Shown: positions 1-12,954, numbered from the stretch's first letter. The stretch: DNA of 64,000 nucleotides from Drosophila pseudoobscura (GCF_009870125.1 NC_046683.1:14021001-14085000), one strand, 5' to 3'. Translations and numbers: made by a program. Notes: generated from the sequence alone by a model not told the origin.

Positions 1-2804
1 GATCTGCCCGGCCAAATGCATGTCTCTGTGCAGGCGAAGAAAGATGGAAACGTTTTTTGGCGTTTGGCGCATGCGTGGAGTGCTTCAGCGGCAGAGTTGG
101 CATCGGCATCGGCTTCCATTTCGACTTCGACTTCGACTTCGGCTTCGACTTAAACTTCAGCTTCAGGCCATTGACGTTGTCGAGAGGCAGTGAAGCGGCA
201 ACCTGAAGACGGTAACGGCAGCAGAAGCAGCAGCAGCGGTAATAACAATAAAACAGCAGCCACATCGGCCAGCAGCCAAGAAATAGCAACAATATTAGCA
301 GCCATGAAATGTAAAGTAAAATAAATTTTGCATTGTTAAGTGGATGCGTCGTCAAAGGTTTGTTGACTTTACCTCTTTTTATTTTTCATTTGGGTTTTTG
401 CATAGCTGACCTTTCCCAAAAAGAGAGATCGCTGCGCCGCGCTGTGCCGCAGCCTCTCTGGGCTGACCTTTGGCTTTAAAAGCGTATGAATAAAAGCCAA
501 CTTCATTGCCACGCCTCGGCTCCGCTCGTCTCGCCTCGACTAGGCCACATTTCATGCATATTAGCCGACTAACTCGGCCAGCAACTGAGCTGACTGATTG
601 ACTGACTGTCTCCCAATGACCACACCAGATCGGCCATCGAGCCAAACCCATACCAGACCAAAACCAGACCATATCAGATCAGAGCATACTCATACCAACT
701 GCGAGTGCGAATGCGGTGCCAACGGGCTGGCCAAGGTTAACACTCTGCTGCAGGCCGAATTCCAATGAATGTATCTGTATCTGTATCTGCATCTGTATCG
801 GCGGCTGATCAGCAGTATCTGATAGTGATACCCGGGAAGTGTCGTCCAATCACTGCAGACACAAATTGCAATCTAAAACATTTCTTCAGATGATCCGATC
901 ACTGACAAGTTCCTTGAACGATGAACTGATTTTAAAGATGATGTGATTCCCTTTAGAGCTATTCAGCATTGAAATTATATCAAGAAAATAAATGACTTCT
1001 TTTGCCTTCAAAGTAGAGGATGGGGAAGATAATGTACCAAAGCAATGAAATGTTTTCAATGGAAAACTGGTCTATAAAAAGTCCACTTCTTTGAACTTGA
1101 ACTGAGTTACAATTTAGCAAAGAAACATAATAGTTGAAGGAATAAAATTGGTTCAATTTTTCAATGAAATAGGATGAGCATTTCAACTTAAAGAAAGGGA
1201 AAGCAAAAAAATTCGAGTAAGAAACTCAGCTCAAGATCTCAGCTTTCAATAATGGAATGAAGGAATTAAATGACAGAACTTTCCTCACAGATCTCGGACT
1301 CAGCCTCTTTGAGCTTAACTTATTTATTCCTTCTGTAGATTACAACGGGGGAAACACAAATTTGGATATCCCAAACACATACTCGTTTGTATGTATGCAT
1401 TTTTTAATCAGTTTTACTTCCCAAAATATGAATATGAATATGATATTGCATAATGGGGCTGAAACCCATCTTGACCTTGAGCCGCTCAATGAGTAGTTTT
1501 GTAAAATTTCACTTTTTAATGCCAGTGTTTTGAATACTTACATTTTGAGCAGCATTTTGGTGGCTCCTTTCGGCGGTTCACTTTTGTGGCTGTTGCTGGT
1601 TGCTGGTTGCTCTCCTTGTTGTTGGTTGTTGCTGGCTGTCGTTCAATGTTGCTGTTCAATGTTGTTGTTCAATCAACTTGTTTTTTAACATAAATTTTAT
1701 TGACACTTTTGAAAGTCAACAGCTTTTTGGCTTCAGCTTCGAACGAAAATAAAAAAGTGTGGAAAATAAATAACAAACAAAAACGAAAACAAAAACAAAA
1801 ACACAAGCGCAAGACAGACAGAAATTGAATGACAGAAATTGATTTTCGAAAAGATTGTTAATTGTTATGCACTTTTGATTTGTTTAAATATTGGCCACAC
1901 TTCGCATGGTTGTTGTTGGTTTACGGTGTACGGTATACAGTATACGGTATACGGTTTACGGTTTACTGTTGCTATTGCTGGTTGTAAATGTGGTTCACTT
2001 TTGGTCATTTTTGAGTTGCACTTTCACTTTTCACTTTTTATTTCTCGTTGGGGCTATTTGTGTGCTCTTTTGTATCTATTTCTTTTCTTTGACAGCGCCT
2101 ATAAATATATCTATAACTATCTCTACATCCCTGTGTGGGTGTTTGCATATATGCGTGGATGGGTGGCTTAAATATGTGTGTGTATGACTGAATTAAACAC
2201 TGGAAAAACAAAAATGTACGCAAAAAAAAAAGATATAACATACATATACTCGAATATTTTCCCGATGCACTTTTTGCCGGTCCCGATTGTTTCTTCGAAC
2301 GACAGACATGGAATGATCCGCATGGACCTCTGTCTTTATATGACTATGAATCCAACACACACACACATACACACTCCTGCCCAAGCACACATATACACCC
2401 GGAGACATGGATTTAGATACAGATGTGCAGATGTAGTTGCTGTTTCGTAGGATATGTGGAGGGTACCAAGAACTGGAAATGTCGCCTCTTGGTCGTCTTC
2501 GAGGGGGCTCCGGTCTCCGGTCTCAGTCTCAGTCTCGGTCTCCGCTTGGGTCTGGGATATTGAGAGAGCAGTCACTTTCGATTTCGCTGCCAGCTGAACG
2601 TGAAATGGCAAAATGATGAACGCTTCAACCATTGAAAACCGTTCGCTGCCCGCCGATGGCAGCCGATGGCAGCGTCGACTGCGGCGCTGGGGCTTCGGGG
2701 ACTGCCACTTCGACCCGACTGGGCTTCGTGGTGCTGCCGCTGCAACTTCGACTACTGTTCGTGGGTCGGTCGGCCGCAGAGGAGACAGAGAACGAACGGG
2801 CCAT

Positions 2805-2840
2805 AGATCGATGGATCGATCGATCGATCGACCGATCGAG
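2805..2840. repeat. GATC/CGAT tetranucleotide repeat
   Basis: An interrupted (GATC)n run that includes an uninterrupted GATCGATCGATCGATC core. It is self-complementary, so it can fold on itself. Confidence 0.85.
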
Positions 2841-3217
2841 TAGCAGCAGGAGTATACTTTGCTTATGGCCATGTTAACACTAAATCATTCACACCTGCCG
2901 TGGCCCGTTTCAATGGCGTTGGCAACGAGGAAGTTCACCTTAAGACTCGGAGAAATAAAGTGTGAAACAAAAAAACTGCACTAGTTTCGGTTTCGGGTTT
3001 GGGCCTGGACTGGCCGGGCCGGGCCGGGCCGGACCAGGCCGGGGCAAAACCCATCCACAACCACATCGACATTCACTTGCATTTGGGGATGCCATCTCGT
3101 TCACACTCTCTACGAGTGGCTCTGGCTCTGGCGCTGGGTCTGGCCGCTTCTCTGCTGATCTCCTCTTGGCTATTTCATAAGACCAAAAACTGGTTGGCAG
3201 CTGGTCTCAAGGCCGTT

Positions 3218-3250
3218 CGTCGGCGTCGCCGTCGTCGTCGTCGTCGTCGT
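3218..3250. repeat. (CGT)n triplet repeat
   Basis: About eleven CGT-type triplets with two interruptions (CGG, CGC) near the 5' end. The long Arg-rich translation of this stretch is a by-product of the repeat, not evidence of a gene. Confidence 0.9.
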
Positions 3251-3369
3251 AGTCTGTTGTTGATTAACCGCATTACACATACGCAGCGTTGGCCGCTTCG
3301 GCCGTTTTGGCCGCCTCAACTGCAATTAGCAGGGCACACAACATTCCCTTCCCTCTGCCACCGCTTCGA

Positions 3370-3400
<31 letters not shown>
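3370..3400. repeat. (CTG)n opa-type triplet repeat
   Basis: Ten consecutive CTG-type triplets with one TTG interruption. Opa-type CAG/CTG runs are common in Drosophila, in and out of exons. Nothing around it shows coding character. Confidence 0.9.
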
Positions 3401-3404
<4 letters not shown>

Positions 3405-3654
3405 GTAGATATTACGAGTATTATCCAATCTGTGAGCTTATTGATTAACCGTTGCTCATTTGCTTAGTTATGCAATTCGCCCCCCTCCCCGCCAAACGCA
3501 TGGGAGATATGTACATACATATGTGGCCGGGCGAATCGGGCTGGTCCACTCAACGCTCATAGCTCATAGTGTCTATGTTGTACTGCAGCTTTCGGATCAA
3601 CAGCTCGTTCGACAGGGGACTCCACCCTGTGCGACGGGGGTTTGGCTTGCGTCC

Positions 3655-4130
3655 AAGTGACACCTTTTCATACCCTGTACTTGGAGATTCCAAGGGCTTA
3701 CTCGACTCTATTAAGTATTTGCCTATTCTCAGTATAATCGTCAACTTGTCAGGGTATAGGATATCTCTTAGCCGAATGGTGGGACCCTTATTTGGCACAT
3801 TTTGTAATGCCTTGATTTCGTTGTGGTTTTGGGGATAATCTTCTCATGTTTCTCCTCGCATCCCATTCTTGGTCTATCCCGATCCATTTCTGTTTATTTT
3901 TTTTAGTATCAGTAATTTCTTCCTTAGGTCCATAGATCAATCACTCTATTAGATTTGTGGTGAAAATGGATGTGTGTAACGTCCAGAAGGAATCGTTTCC
4001 GACCCCATAAAGTATATATATTCTTGATCAGCATCAATAGCTGAGCCCTGTCTGTCTGTCCGTCCTATCAGCGCCTAGTGCTGAAAGACAACAAAAGCTA
4101 GAGCAACGAAATTTTTCGCAACGTTCTCCC
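3655..4130. repeat. Degenerate dispersed repeat fragment
   Basis: The segment contains a CATACCCTGTAC-type motif, then CCCCATAAAGTATATATATT followed by CTTGATCAGCATCAATAGC, a TCTGTCTGTCCGTCC run, and AAGCTAGAGCAACGAAATTT. From memory, this order of motifs recurs all over Drosophila genomes as relics of a short dispersed transposable-element-derived repeat. The family cannot be named from sequence alone. Internal spacing is irregular, so this is an old, diverged copy. Confidence 0.55.
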
Positions 4131-4357
4131 TCGTTCTAATTCAAATTGATTGATTAACTGGAACCCAGTATTTTTGTATTTGGTTTTTACTTTTGTTTGT
4201 TTCCCTGTCTTGTGGAAATCTTTTGCCTCGAGATCGAGAGTGCAGCGAACCGGGAAGTACTGACGAGTGTTCCTTAATGGGAGGTCCATATAATTAGGGA
4301 CACCCATTAGCCGCACCTCTCCATCAGGCTTCTCTTCGGCCGTCTCTCCTTTCCGTA

Positions 4358-5157
4358 ATGGGCACTTCTCGCCTGGCCTTGGGGATTTTTTGGAAGCAGC
4401 TGCAGGAACTGATTGAGTTTCAAGTGATCGTCGGCGCAGAGGCTCTTGATGGGGAATTTTCAAGAGAAGAATTGAGAGGGAATGCGGGAAAGGAAGACAT
4501 TGCAATGAGGGAAGAAGAATGAGTCAAGCGATCCCGAGGTCACGTTGATCAAGTTACCAGCGATCCAAGCGATCCAAGCACATTGCTATGGATGCCACGA
4601 TCCGGACATAAAAATCCCAAAAAGCCCAACCAAAATAAAACAAGAAAAAGAAGGCTATCTTCAGGAGTCGAACCCTCAAATACCCTTGAATTTTTATAGT
4701 TCCTATGGTAACTCCATGATATGGTGTTCCAAGTAACGTACGAGTATATGTGTTTTTTAGGGTTCAGAAATACCTCGGAGATAAATCATTGTACCAATTG
4801 GAAGCGTATGCCGTGTGGCCTGTGAAGAAGAAGGCTAAGTGCGAGAGTGGAAGGCTTTTGACTGGATAGTTGCAGAGCAATCCGAGGTCAGTAGTTTAGA
4901 GGCGGCCAAAACAGAACAGGACAGAACGAGGACTACTTGTAATGGAAGGGGGCTCGATATTCACGAAAGACAGATGGAGGTTACAATAATGGGAATGATC
5001 TTCGCGATGATGATAATAAGGATCTCATGATGATTAACCCTTCATTAGTGAGCAATTTGGTAATTTCATAAAATCCAGTTTTGAGCGTGAAGATGCAGAG
5101 AAGTGGTTCAGGACTCCCATTGTTTTCAAGGACATCGCCGGGATTGTAAGCTCTTAG
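4358..5157 (+). pseudogene. Possible decayed coding relic, family unknown
   Basis: Three separate plus-strand stretches read like protein. At 4358-4522 a complete 54-codon frame starts MGTSRLALGIFWKQL and ends in a Glu-rich tail. At 4762-4869, just after a TTTTTTAG acceptor-like site, is a frame containing YLGDKSLYQLEAYAVWPVKK. At 5038-5157 a frame contains EDAEKWFRTPIVFKDIAGI and runs into ATT/GTAAGC, which looks like a splice donor. They lie in different frames with stops between them, so this is either a broken gene or exons of a small gene I cannot assemble. A minus-strand frame overlaps 4098-4505 but has no early ATG. I do not recognise the family. Confidence 0.3.
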
Positions 5158-5159
5158 AG

Positions 5160-8150
5160 GAGTCTTTAGAGTCGTAGATGGAGCTTTCTCCTTTGACCCT
5201 TTAACGTTTTTTGGGACCCCATCCCCTCACATTTTTTCCCAATCTTTGTGCTGTCACGCCGATGGCACCCTAGACGCATCCGCTGCCATTTTGGGCTAGC
5301 TGCAAAAGTTCAAATCAATTCAAACCAGCCTATGACTTGACATTCAAATGGGGCCTGTTGCGTTTGCCATTTCATGAGCCGAAAATAAAGACGACAGCTG
5401 AAAGACAATAAAGAAAAGTACAAGTACAAGTACATATCAATACATACATATGTATATGTACGATTATATCAAAGGAACTTAACAGAGACACAGATGTGGA
5501 CGGGAAGAAAGAGAGAGAGCTAAACGGAGGGACAGACAGAAAAAGACACTTCAGGTACCAGGTAACTCTTTTATGTATTGTACAAAAATCATAAAATTGT
5601 AATAAAATCACACAGCACAGAAAAGCAACCGAGAAAAGCGTACAAAACAACAACTGTTATTCAACATGTACAGTCGAGTGCTGGCAGAAGGCAGAGCCGA
5701 AGCGAAGCCGAAGGCGAAGGCGAAGACTGTGTACTCGGTTCGGTTCGGCTCGGTTCGGTACCTGTACGTACTCGTACTGCTACGAGTATATGTGGCCATA
5801 TCTGCATACAGATGTGCGCAAACAGGAGTGGCCGACGCGGAATGTTAATGCGGCTGCAATCGTTGGCGTTTCTGCTCCAAGAGGCTCTGCACGTAGGCTG
5901 TCTCTCCATCAGTGTGTTTCTGTGTCTCCGCATCTCTCTCTCTCTCTCTCTCTCTCTCTAGCTCTCTTTGACTCCCCTCCCTGAACACCGACCTGGGAGT
6001 TACGTGAGCTTTTGCATAGGGCTCCAGGGTCCGATGGGTCTGTCAAAAATGTGGAGTTCAGGGAGCTTAAGTGGGGTCCGAAAACTGGACAACAGCCAAA
6101 AGAATTAGGCACACCTCCGTCTCCATCTCTTTCTTCTTCTCTCTATCGCCATCTCTGTCTGTCTTTCTTGCACCCATTTTGGAGTCACTCCCTGGGCGCA
6201 TGTTTGAGTCAAGTAAAATTTATAACTGTCAATTATTATGCAAGAGCTGTGTGTGCCTGGGAGGAGAGGTAATGGAGGGAGGGAGAGGGAGACTCCTCTC
6301 GCCAGGCAATCAGGAAATACCCGAATCCATACTGTACGTACGATCAAAGCCAAAGCTATAAACACTTCTCGCACCACTGGCACCGCCACCGCCTCCGCCT
6401 CCGCCGCTCCTGTCCCACCTCCTGTCCTACGAACCTGTAGCCACCGAACCGAACCACTCGCATAATCGGAGCACGTCTCTCCAGACCACCGTCCACCGAC
6501 CACCGACCACCACTCCTCCCAAAGCCCAAAGCAGAGGAACTCTGGTAAGAAGTGTTATTTTTTTACCGCTTCGTGTTGACTTCTCTTCTCGTCGTTTGTT
6601 GGTTAATGAAAATATTTTTAATGCTTTTTTGTCACTCATTGTTTGATGGCTTTGTAGGCCTCCGCCTTCTACCTCTTCTTTATCGCCGCAAATGTTCTGG
6701 GGATCGGTTCTGAGGAGTGCCCCAGCCCCAGGCCCCAGGCCCCAGACCTCAGACCCCAGACCAGACCCAACTTCAGGTTCAATGTACGTCAATTGTTGTG
6801 GCCTCAAGAACGCCTCCTCCAATATTATGGCGATGACAAGAGCCCCAGAGCGATCATCATCACGATCTGATCAGCATTACCTCAATAGTCATGATGATGA
6901 TGATGATGGCTTCCACGTAGGCTGCAATTAAACGAAATGATTCACATGGACAATTTTTTGTACGCTCCGCTCCGCCACTTTTGAGAACTTTGAACAGCCC
7001 CCGAGCCCGAGACCGAGCCCGAGCCGGCGACCTTCCAACAATTTCCGGCTTGAATAAACCGTTTTTTAGTGGTTCTCCACCGATGGATCGATCGGTCGGT
7101 GCATGCATAATCAAGTCGACAAATGGCAGCACGAATCCCAAGTAGCAGTCGCTCTAGAGCCAGACTTGAGGTTCGAGTGCAACATTGTCGCGATCATTTG
7201 TCTTTCAATGGGAGGGGAGGGGAGGGGAGTGGAGGCGGCAGTAGGTGGAGCCCGACGCTTCCTCATTGGATTGAGCTTGGGATGTAGCTAAAGATACAAA
7301 GATACAGATGCTGATACAGATACAAATCGAGTAGCGATGCTTGGGTCGAGATCAATGATTTTGCAGATATGTTATTGAATGTTCTACCGAAGTTAGATCT
7401 CTCTCAGACTGTTTTCCCCGACTCGTTTGCACAAGAGCCCTTGAAACCACAATGAGTAAAAGAACCAAACCATTTCAGGGGCCATTTCAAAGAACTTTAA
7501 AGAAGGTAGGCTATTTTCAAAATATTATATTTAATTAAAATATATGCATTTCCTTTGGTCTCTGACTCACTTGCAGTCTCCTCCTAGAATATTCTCTGTT
7601 CCAAATGTGTCGATTTCTTTGGGGCTACTTTATGGTTTGTTATTTTAAAGCATTGCCAACTTAAACTTGAAAAATCGCTCCTTCATAATCCAGTTTTAAT
7701 ATTTTGACAATATTTACAGTCTGTTATCTTTCCATCAATGTCTAATTTCTAATCCTCACTCCGGCTAATGATTTATCTTTCAGGGTATTCAAAACTCTGT
7801 TGCTGAAAACACTCTCCACAAATTCCTCAAAGTGGAGTCTGCATCGCAGTTCCCCCCCCGACTGACCCTGCCCATGGCTGTCATTCCATCCATGCATCCA
7901 TCCATCCATCAATCAATCAAAGCGCCATTGAAATTATGCAGCTTTGTGGCGTGGCCCAGCCCCACTCAAAGACCCCTGCCCTGCCCCCTGTCCCCTGCAC
8001 CCTGCACCCGAGGCAGACCGAGATAAATACCGAAATCACATTTTGATGATTAAATTATGATCAAGTTTTGTAGTTGTAAAGTTTTAATATTATTTTCTGT
8101 ATTTTCTGTATTTTTTTTTCTTTATTTTTGTAATAATTTTTGACCCACTT
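5160..8150. other. Non-coding stretch
   Basis: No supportable gene. It contains a CTC/TCTC-rich tract near 5933-5959, Pro/Arg-type open frames that come from GC-rich simple sequence (5690-5900, 6380-6520, 6700-6770), a GAT triplet run near 6890-6907 and an AT-rich stretch at 7500-7830 without coding signal. Confidence 0.55.
5933..5959. repeat. (TC)n dinucleotide repeat
   Basis: An uninterrupted TC run of about 13 units, a polypyrimidine tract and, on the other strand, a GAGA-type sequence. The 'SLSLSL' and 'RERERE' peptides predicted across it are artefacts. Confidence 0.95.
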
Positions 8151-8154
8151 TGAT

Positions 8155-8450
8155 TGGTTTTTATACTCTTTGAGAGGGTACACTGATGTTTGGTGGCAGC
8201 ACGCCGAAGGACGTGCTATGAATCCATATCCAAAAGGGGCTATAGCCCCAGTAGATTCTGTTTTTATACAAACTATTCTGTCATTTGTGGAGGCTTCTGG
8301 ATGTATTTTTGCAGATAAAGCAGACCCATGAAAGGGGAACCGACAAGATCTATTAAAGTAGGAAATATAATACCTATAGAGCTGTAGGAACGATCGATCT
8401 GCAAGGGTATCTCTAGCTACGACCTTTCAAAGCAGCCTTTCTGGGTTGTT
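8155..8450. repeat. Short dispersed repeat, near-complete copy
   Basis: It begins with TTTATACTCTTTGAGAGGGTA and ends with CTGCAAGGGTATCTCTAGC followed by a GACCTTTCAAAGCAGCC-type tail. These resemble the two ends of a short repeat family widespread in Drosophila (a TATACCC...GAGGGTA start and a TGCAAGGGTAT... end). The middle contains the palindrome GGGGCTATAGCCCC. It is probably a non-autonomous element copy; the family is uncertain. Confidence 0.5.
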
Positions 8451-8861
8451 TGGCTGGATTTGGGTTTGGTTTTGAGTTTTGGGTGTTGTTACGGCGGCTT
8501 TTATTTTATTACGAAAATTTGTTTAATTTTAAACTGTTTAACTTGAAATTGAGTCACGCAGAGGTACGTATAAAGGCAGTGAGGCAGTGGCAGAGGCAGA
8601 GGCAGAGCCAGTGGCAGAGATGCAGAGAGACCGAGTTGCAGAGCGACAGATGGAGACTGGGGGCGGGGGGCTGGGGGCTGAGGGAGACAGAGATCGAAGC
8701 TGTAGCGGATAGCAGCGCAGTCGAAAAGTTACATAAATTGGCATTAAAACGATGCAGAGAAGAGGCACCTGAGGGTGACAGGGAGATGGCGAGATGGCGA
8801 GGGTTTAAGCCAAAAACCTGAAGCAACCGAGACGAAACAACCATTTGGCATTTGCATACAA

Positions 8862-8949
8862 GTGTGTGTGTGTGTGTGTATCTGTCTGTCCCTGTATCTG
8901 TATCTGTATCCATAGCTGTAGTTATGCCTGTGTGTGTGTGTGTGTGTGT
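8862..8949. repeat. Paired (TG)n microsatellites
   Basis: Two TG runs (8862-8879 and 8929-8949) flank a CTGTATCTGTATCTGTATC hexamer stretch. Confidence 0.9.
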
Positions 8950-10069
8950 TGGTTGGCGATCAGGTGAACAGCAACCTGAACTGCAGTGACAGACAGAGTC
9001 AGACTCAGACCCCAGCAAAACTGTACTCGTAAAAGGTGAACAACATTTTTTCAGCTCCCTCTCTCTCTCCCATTCACTATTCCTCTCACCTCTCACCTCT
9101 CCCGTCTGTCATGGCCCCTATCCCTATCCCGCTCGTGTTGGCCATGTTTTTCCCTGCCTTCGCTTTACCTTTCTTTTGGCTTTTAACACTTTGACATTAT
9201 GGCCTTAGTAGTGACGATCATCATTGATCATCTAACAGCAATACGAGCATCCGCCGCACCGCGCTGCATAACTCTTCGAATTGAAATTGAAATCGAAACC
9301 AAATTCCGAGTCAGAGTCAGAGTCAGGCACTTTGTCGACAACTTTATTAAATAGTTTGCTATTTTGCATTGGGCAACAACACTCCACTCTCAGTGATCGC
9401 TTGTCGCTCAGCGGTCTATTTTTTATGATCGCTGTTAATGGCCGGCAAATGCTAAGGCGCTCAAGGCCAAGACCCCCTGGCCGAATCGATGCCAGATCGA
9501 AGCCCAATAATCGTATGCTCTGGTCATATGCTAACTAAGTAGTTGGACTAGATTTAGGCGATGATCCGGTCTTCTCTTCTGCGAGGATAGTGATTCGGTG
9601 GTTCAGGGGTTCGGAGGCGCTCTCCAAGGGGTGGGCTCATAGAACTGATGGCTCTGATGCTGGTGCTCTGGTGAGTAAGCTTCGACCGGCGATCAGCGAT
9701 CAGCTATCAGTGGTCTGTGATCGTGATCAGGTTCGTGATCTACTTGTCAACACCTACGCAACAAGCCCCGATCGGCTTGATTTTTTTCAGCAGTTCCGGT
9801 TCGGTTTCGCTTGGGTTAAGTGGTCGAGCCAAAGCGATCAACGATCCACGATCCACTATCCAGCGGATCCAGTTATGCATTTGGCATGCGGAGCACACTG
9901 ATAACTAATTATGCGAGCTCCGAGTCGAAGACGAAGCCGTTGCCTATAGCGATACATTCGATTGCTGACGTAAGTCCAAAATGAAGGGCACTAAATTTGT
10001 TTTGGCCGGGTCTGTCCATCTCTATCGTTGTGTGTGAGCAGCATGACAGAGACACCGAGACCGACACAC

Positions 10070-10120
10070 AGAGAGAGAAAGAGAGATAGAGAGAGAGAGA
10101 CAGAGAGGGATCGAGATAGA
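10070..10120. repeat. GAGA-rich tract
   Basis: The tract is an interrupted (GA)n block with many GAGAG pentamers. GAGAG is the core bound by the Drosophila GAGA factor (Trl), so this could be a regulatory site, but simple repeats of this kind are common here. Confidence 0.7.
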
Positions 10121-12339
10121 AAGTGCATGTATCTGGCCACATCTAATTGCGATGAAAGTGGAAAGATGAGCCCCCAGTCAGAGTCCGAGTCCGAGTCCCA
10201 GTGAAGCCAACACACCGAGTCGAATGTTTGGGACATCAATTAGGGATAACCCATACATAACATGAGTGAAAGATAACTGCACTTCAACTATAGACCAGTC
10301 ATAATCGATCGACGATCGGCCATCCACGATTAACGATCATTGATCATTTGGCAAGCAACTCCAGAAACCGTTTCTGGTTTTATTTTTATTTGTTGTGATC
10401 ATTTGTGATGTCTTCATTTTCCCAAAGAAATCTCGGAATGACAGCGAAGGCATAACTCGGAATCAATCGCAGATCACAGATCATTGATCACTGATGCCAA
10501 ACCAGATTTGTTCGGGCCAAAAAAGGGGAAGTGTCCCACTCATCCCCAGACAGATAGTGAATGGTTTTTCCTGCCACAATTAGCCTTGATCGAGGCTCTG
10601 CTGATCTTGCCACTTGCCACTGCCACTGCCACTCTTGCCACTCTAGCTACTGTTGTGGATGATAATGTCAATGTTGCTATTGTTGATTGGAAAACTTGTT
10701 ACTTGCCCCCGAACAACGACAGCAAACAACAAACAATGCGACCGACGACTTTCATTATTCGTCCGACGATTGAACAATCGCCAAAGTCTCTTTCTTTTAG
10801 TGTGTGTGTGTTTTCTTTTGGAAATTCGCAAAATTCAAAGAAATTATCGGATCGGATCGGAGCAATAACAATGGACAATGAATGCATACGAGTGTATATT
10901 TCGATACTTGCATGTATGTATGTACGTAAGTAGTATGTGCTAGAGGATTGCCAAAGGCCAATCGTTTTTCCGTTGATAGTTGGATAAAATGGATGTTGTG
11001 GGGTCCAAAAAAACACCTACATATATATGTATGTATATACATACGTACCCCATCAAAAGAAAGAAGCCTGCGAATTATGATACATCCTCTGTACCGAAGA
11101 ATTCCGCTGATTGAAAAACACAAGCGAGTTGAATGATCCGCATCTGCATTATCTATAATCAGGAATATATAAGTTAAAGAAATAAAGGGAAAGTAACTAC
11201 TCTTTTTTTTAAATATTCCAAATTCACAAGGACTCCCCCAAGAATAGGAAACATCGGAAAAACTGCTGTGACATTGTTATACAAATTGTATGATTATTTC
11301 GTTATCAATTAACTATGGAATATTGTGGAGCTAAAGTATGTATATGCTTATTTGCCTTTCTTCATTCTGGACTGCTTTTAATGGATGTTTTCTCAACACA
11401 AACACGGTCATATTTAAGGTTTTTGGACATTGGTAACTTTTCACTTCCTGAACGAAACGAAATAATACAAAATTTAAGCCGATTGATACTTTTGGCAACC
11501 AAAGAAAAAGAAATTAAAACACAAACACGTTTCGAAGAGAAAAGAAACAATACATGAAATGAATTGAAAATAATCGAGCCACTCTGGAAAAAACATTGCA
11601 TAGCATAAATATTATACATAAATGCAAAAAAATCGAATGTGAACCGAGGAGAAATAAATACTAGAAGAATATAATTTATTCGGACAAAACACTAAACTCC
11701 GAAACGAAAACAGAATATACTCGTTTGAGAAAATATCCGAAGAGCACAAAAATATTTCGGAAAAATTGGAAACAACATAAAAAGATTTATATATTTTTTT
11801 CGTTAAATAAAAATCGAAGGCAAAATATTGTAATAACAAACGAAAGAATACGAAGCAATTGGGCTGTGCATTTCATCACTTTTCCGAAATTTGATTTCAA
11901 TTTTTTCTTTGTGTTTTGTAGAGGGGTCCTTAAGTTTGGGACTTTCATCCATTTCTCGCACGGAACCACTCTTTGATACTCCCCCTCGATCACGCACCGT
12001 TTTTGAACGCGTCCAATTACCTTCACAGACTTTCCGTTAATGTTTCGAATTTCGAAAAAGTCGCAAAAGAAAACCCAAAAAAAAGAAGAAAATAAAATAG
12101 GAAACAGAAAAGAAGGAGAAGAAGGTGGCGAAGGCATAAGGCATGCGGCGGGGGGACAGTTTCAGATGGAATGGGGAATCGTGGAGGCGCTGTCTTTGTC
12201 TCTATCTCTATTTGTGTGTGTCCCTGTCTCAATACACTCTCAAAAGGTTCGATGACTTTGACAAGTCGTTTGAAACGTAGAGAGTATTTAATATTTAATT
12301 TCCGAATCGCGGCTCTCGAAACGATCGTTCGTTAGATAA

Positions 12340-12480
12340 GGTATTTATTAGTTTATTAAAGATATTTGAATCATATTTATTGTTGCGATGGAAGCGATTG
12401 TTTTGCAAGGGTATTCAAATATTCGACCTCTGAAGCTATTGTTTCGCTTTCCCGTCACTCTTCTTGTCTGTTGGTGTGTG
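12340..12480. repeat. Terminal fragment of a dispersed repeat
   Basis: The motif TTTTGCAAGGGTATTCAAATATTCGACC is the same kind of end seen at 8403-8440 and is typical, as I recall it, of a short dispersed Drosophila repeat. Only this end is recognisable. Confidence 0.45.
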
Positions 12481-12954
12481 GGTGCAGTGTGGCATGCAAT
12501 GCTACGCAGGGAGATGGGAAGACGGGGCAGGGCAGGCACAGGGGCACTTGGATAACTGTTGCACAGCTGTTGTCGTCGTACTTGGCGACCAGAATGCCCG
12601 ATGTTGCCATTGCGGCAGTTGTTACAGCGATTCCAATACGAGTACGTGCAGCTGCTGTCAGTGCGAAAGCGAGCCATGACAGAATACTCAATGGAGAGGG
12701 TATAAGAATTTCGGTGCGGTGCCAGAGGATTTGCCCATGAGTCATGAATCGATCGATAGATCGATGGATCACTTGTGGAAAAGTGAATGGATTTTGAAAA
12801 GCGTATCAGGCTAGTTTGCGAGATGGTTATGGGAAATAAGGCATAAGGCATGGTTCGGGAAGGAGAATGGCCATCGAATATTCGTGGAGTTCCTCTCTAT
12901 TTCCCAAAAAGGAGTCCAAGTTACAAATCTAACAGCTTCTGTTGCTGACTCTGT

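Larger units (their letters stand above)
1..3650. other. Non-coding stretch with microsatellites
   Basis: I see no supportable gene here. Open frames on both strands are short or low-complexity. The interval carries CAG/CAA-rich and GACTTC-rich sequence near 100-300, tandem GTATACG-like units near 1920-1965, a GATC block near 2805-2840, a CCGGG-rich block near 3010-3040 and CGT and CTG triplet runs near 3218-3400. It is probably intergenic or intronic sequence of a gene lying outside the window. Confidence 0.6.
8451..12335. other. Non-coding stretch with microsatellites and GATC-rich sequence
   Basis: No supportable gene. It holds two (TG)n runs (8862-8879, 8929-8949), GATC/ATCGATC-rich segments near 9680-9740, 10295-10345 and 10470-10495, a GA-rich block near 10070-10120, and a markedly AT-rich segment (about 11150-12130). 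Long frames in the AT-rich segment exist on both strands and are not convincing, although a minus-strand stretch near 11930-12060 reads somewhat protein-like. Confidence 0.5.

Noticed and set aside
2336..2872. 178-codon minus-strand frame
   Set aside because: Composed of GATC, GAGACTGAGACTGAG and CA repeats; stop-free only because of the repeats.
4098..4505. 135-codon minus-strand frame
   Set aside because: It has no ATG for its first half, and its 3' end runs into dispersed repeat sequence; the plus-strand frames over the same bases look more protein-like.
8554..9096. 180-codon minus-strand frame
   Set aside because: Contains (CA)n and CAG/CTCTGC repeats giving Thr/His and Ser runs; not a gene.
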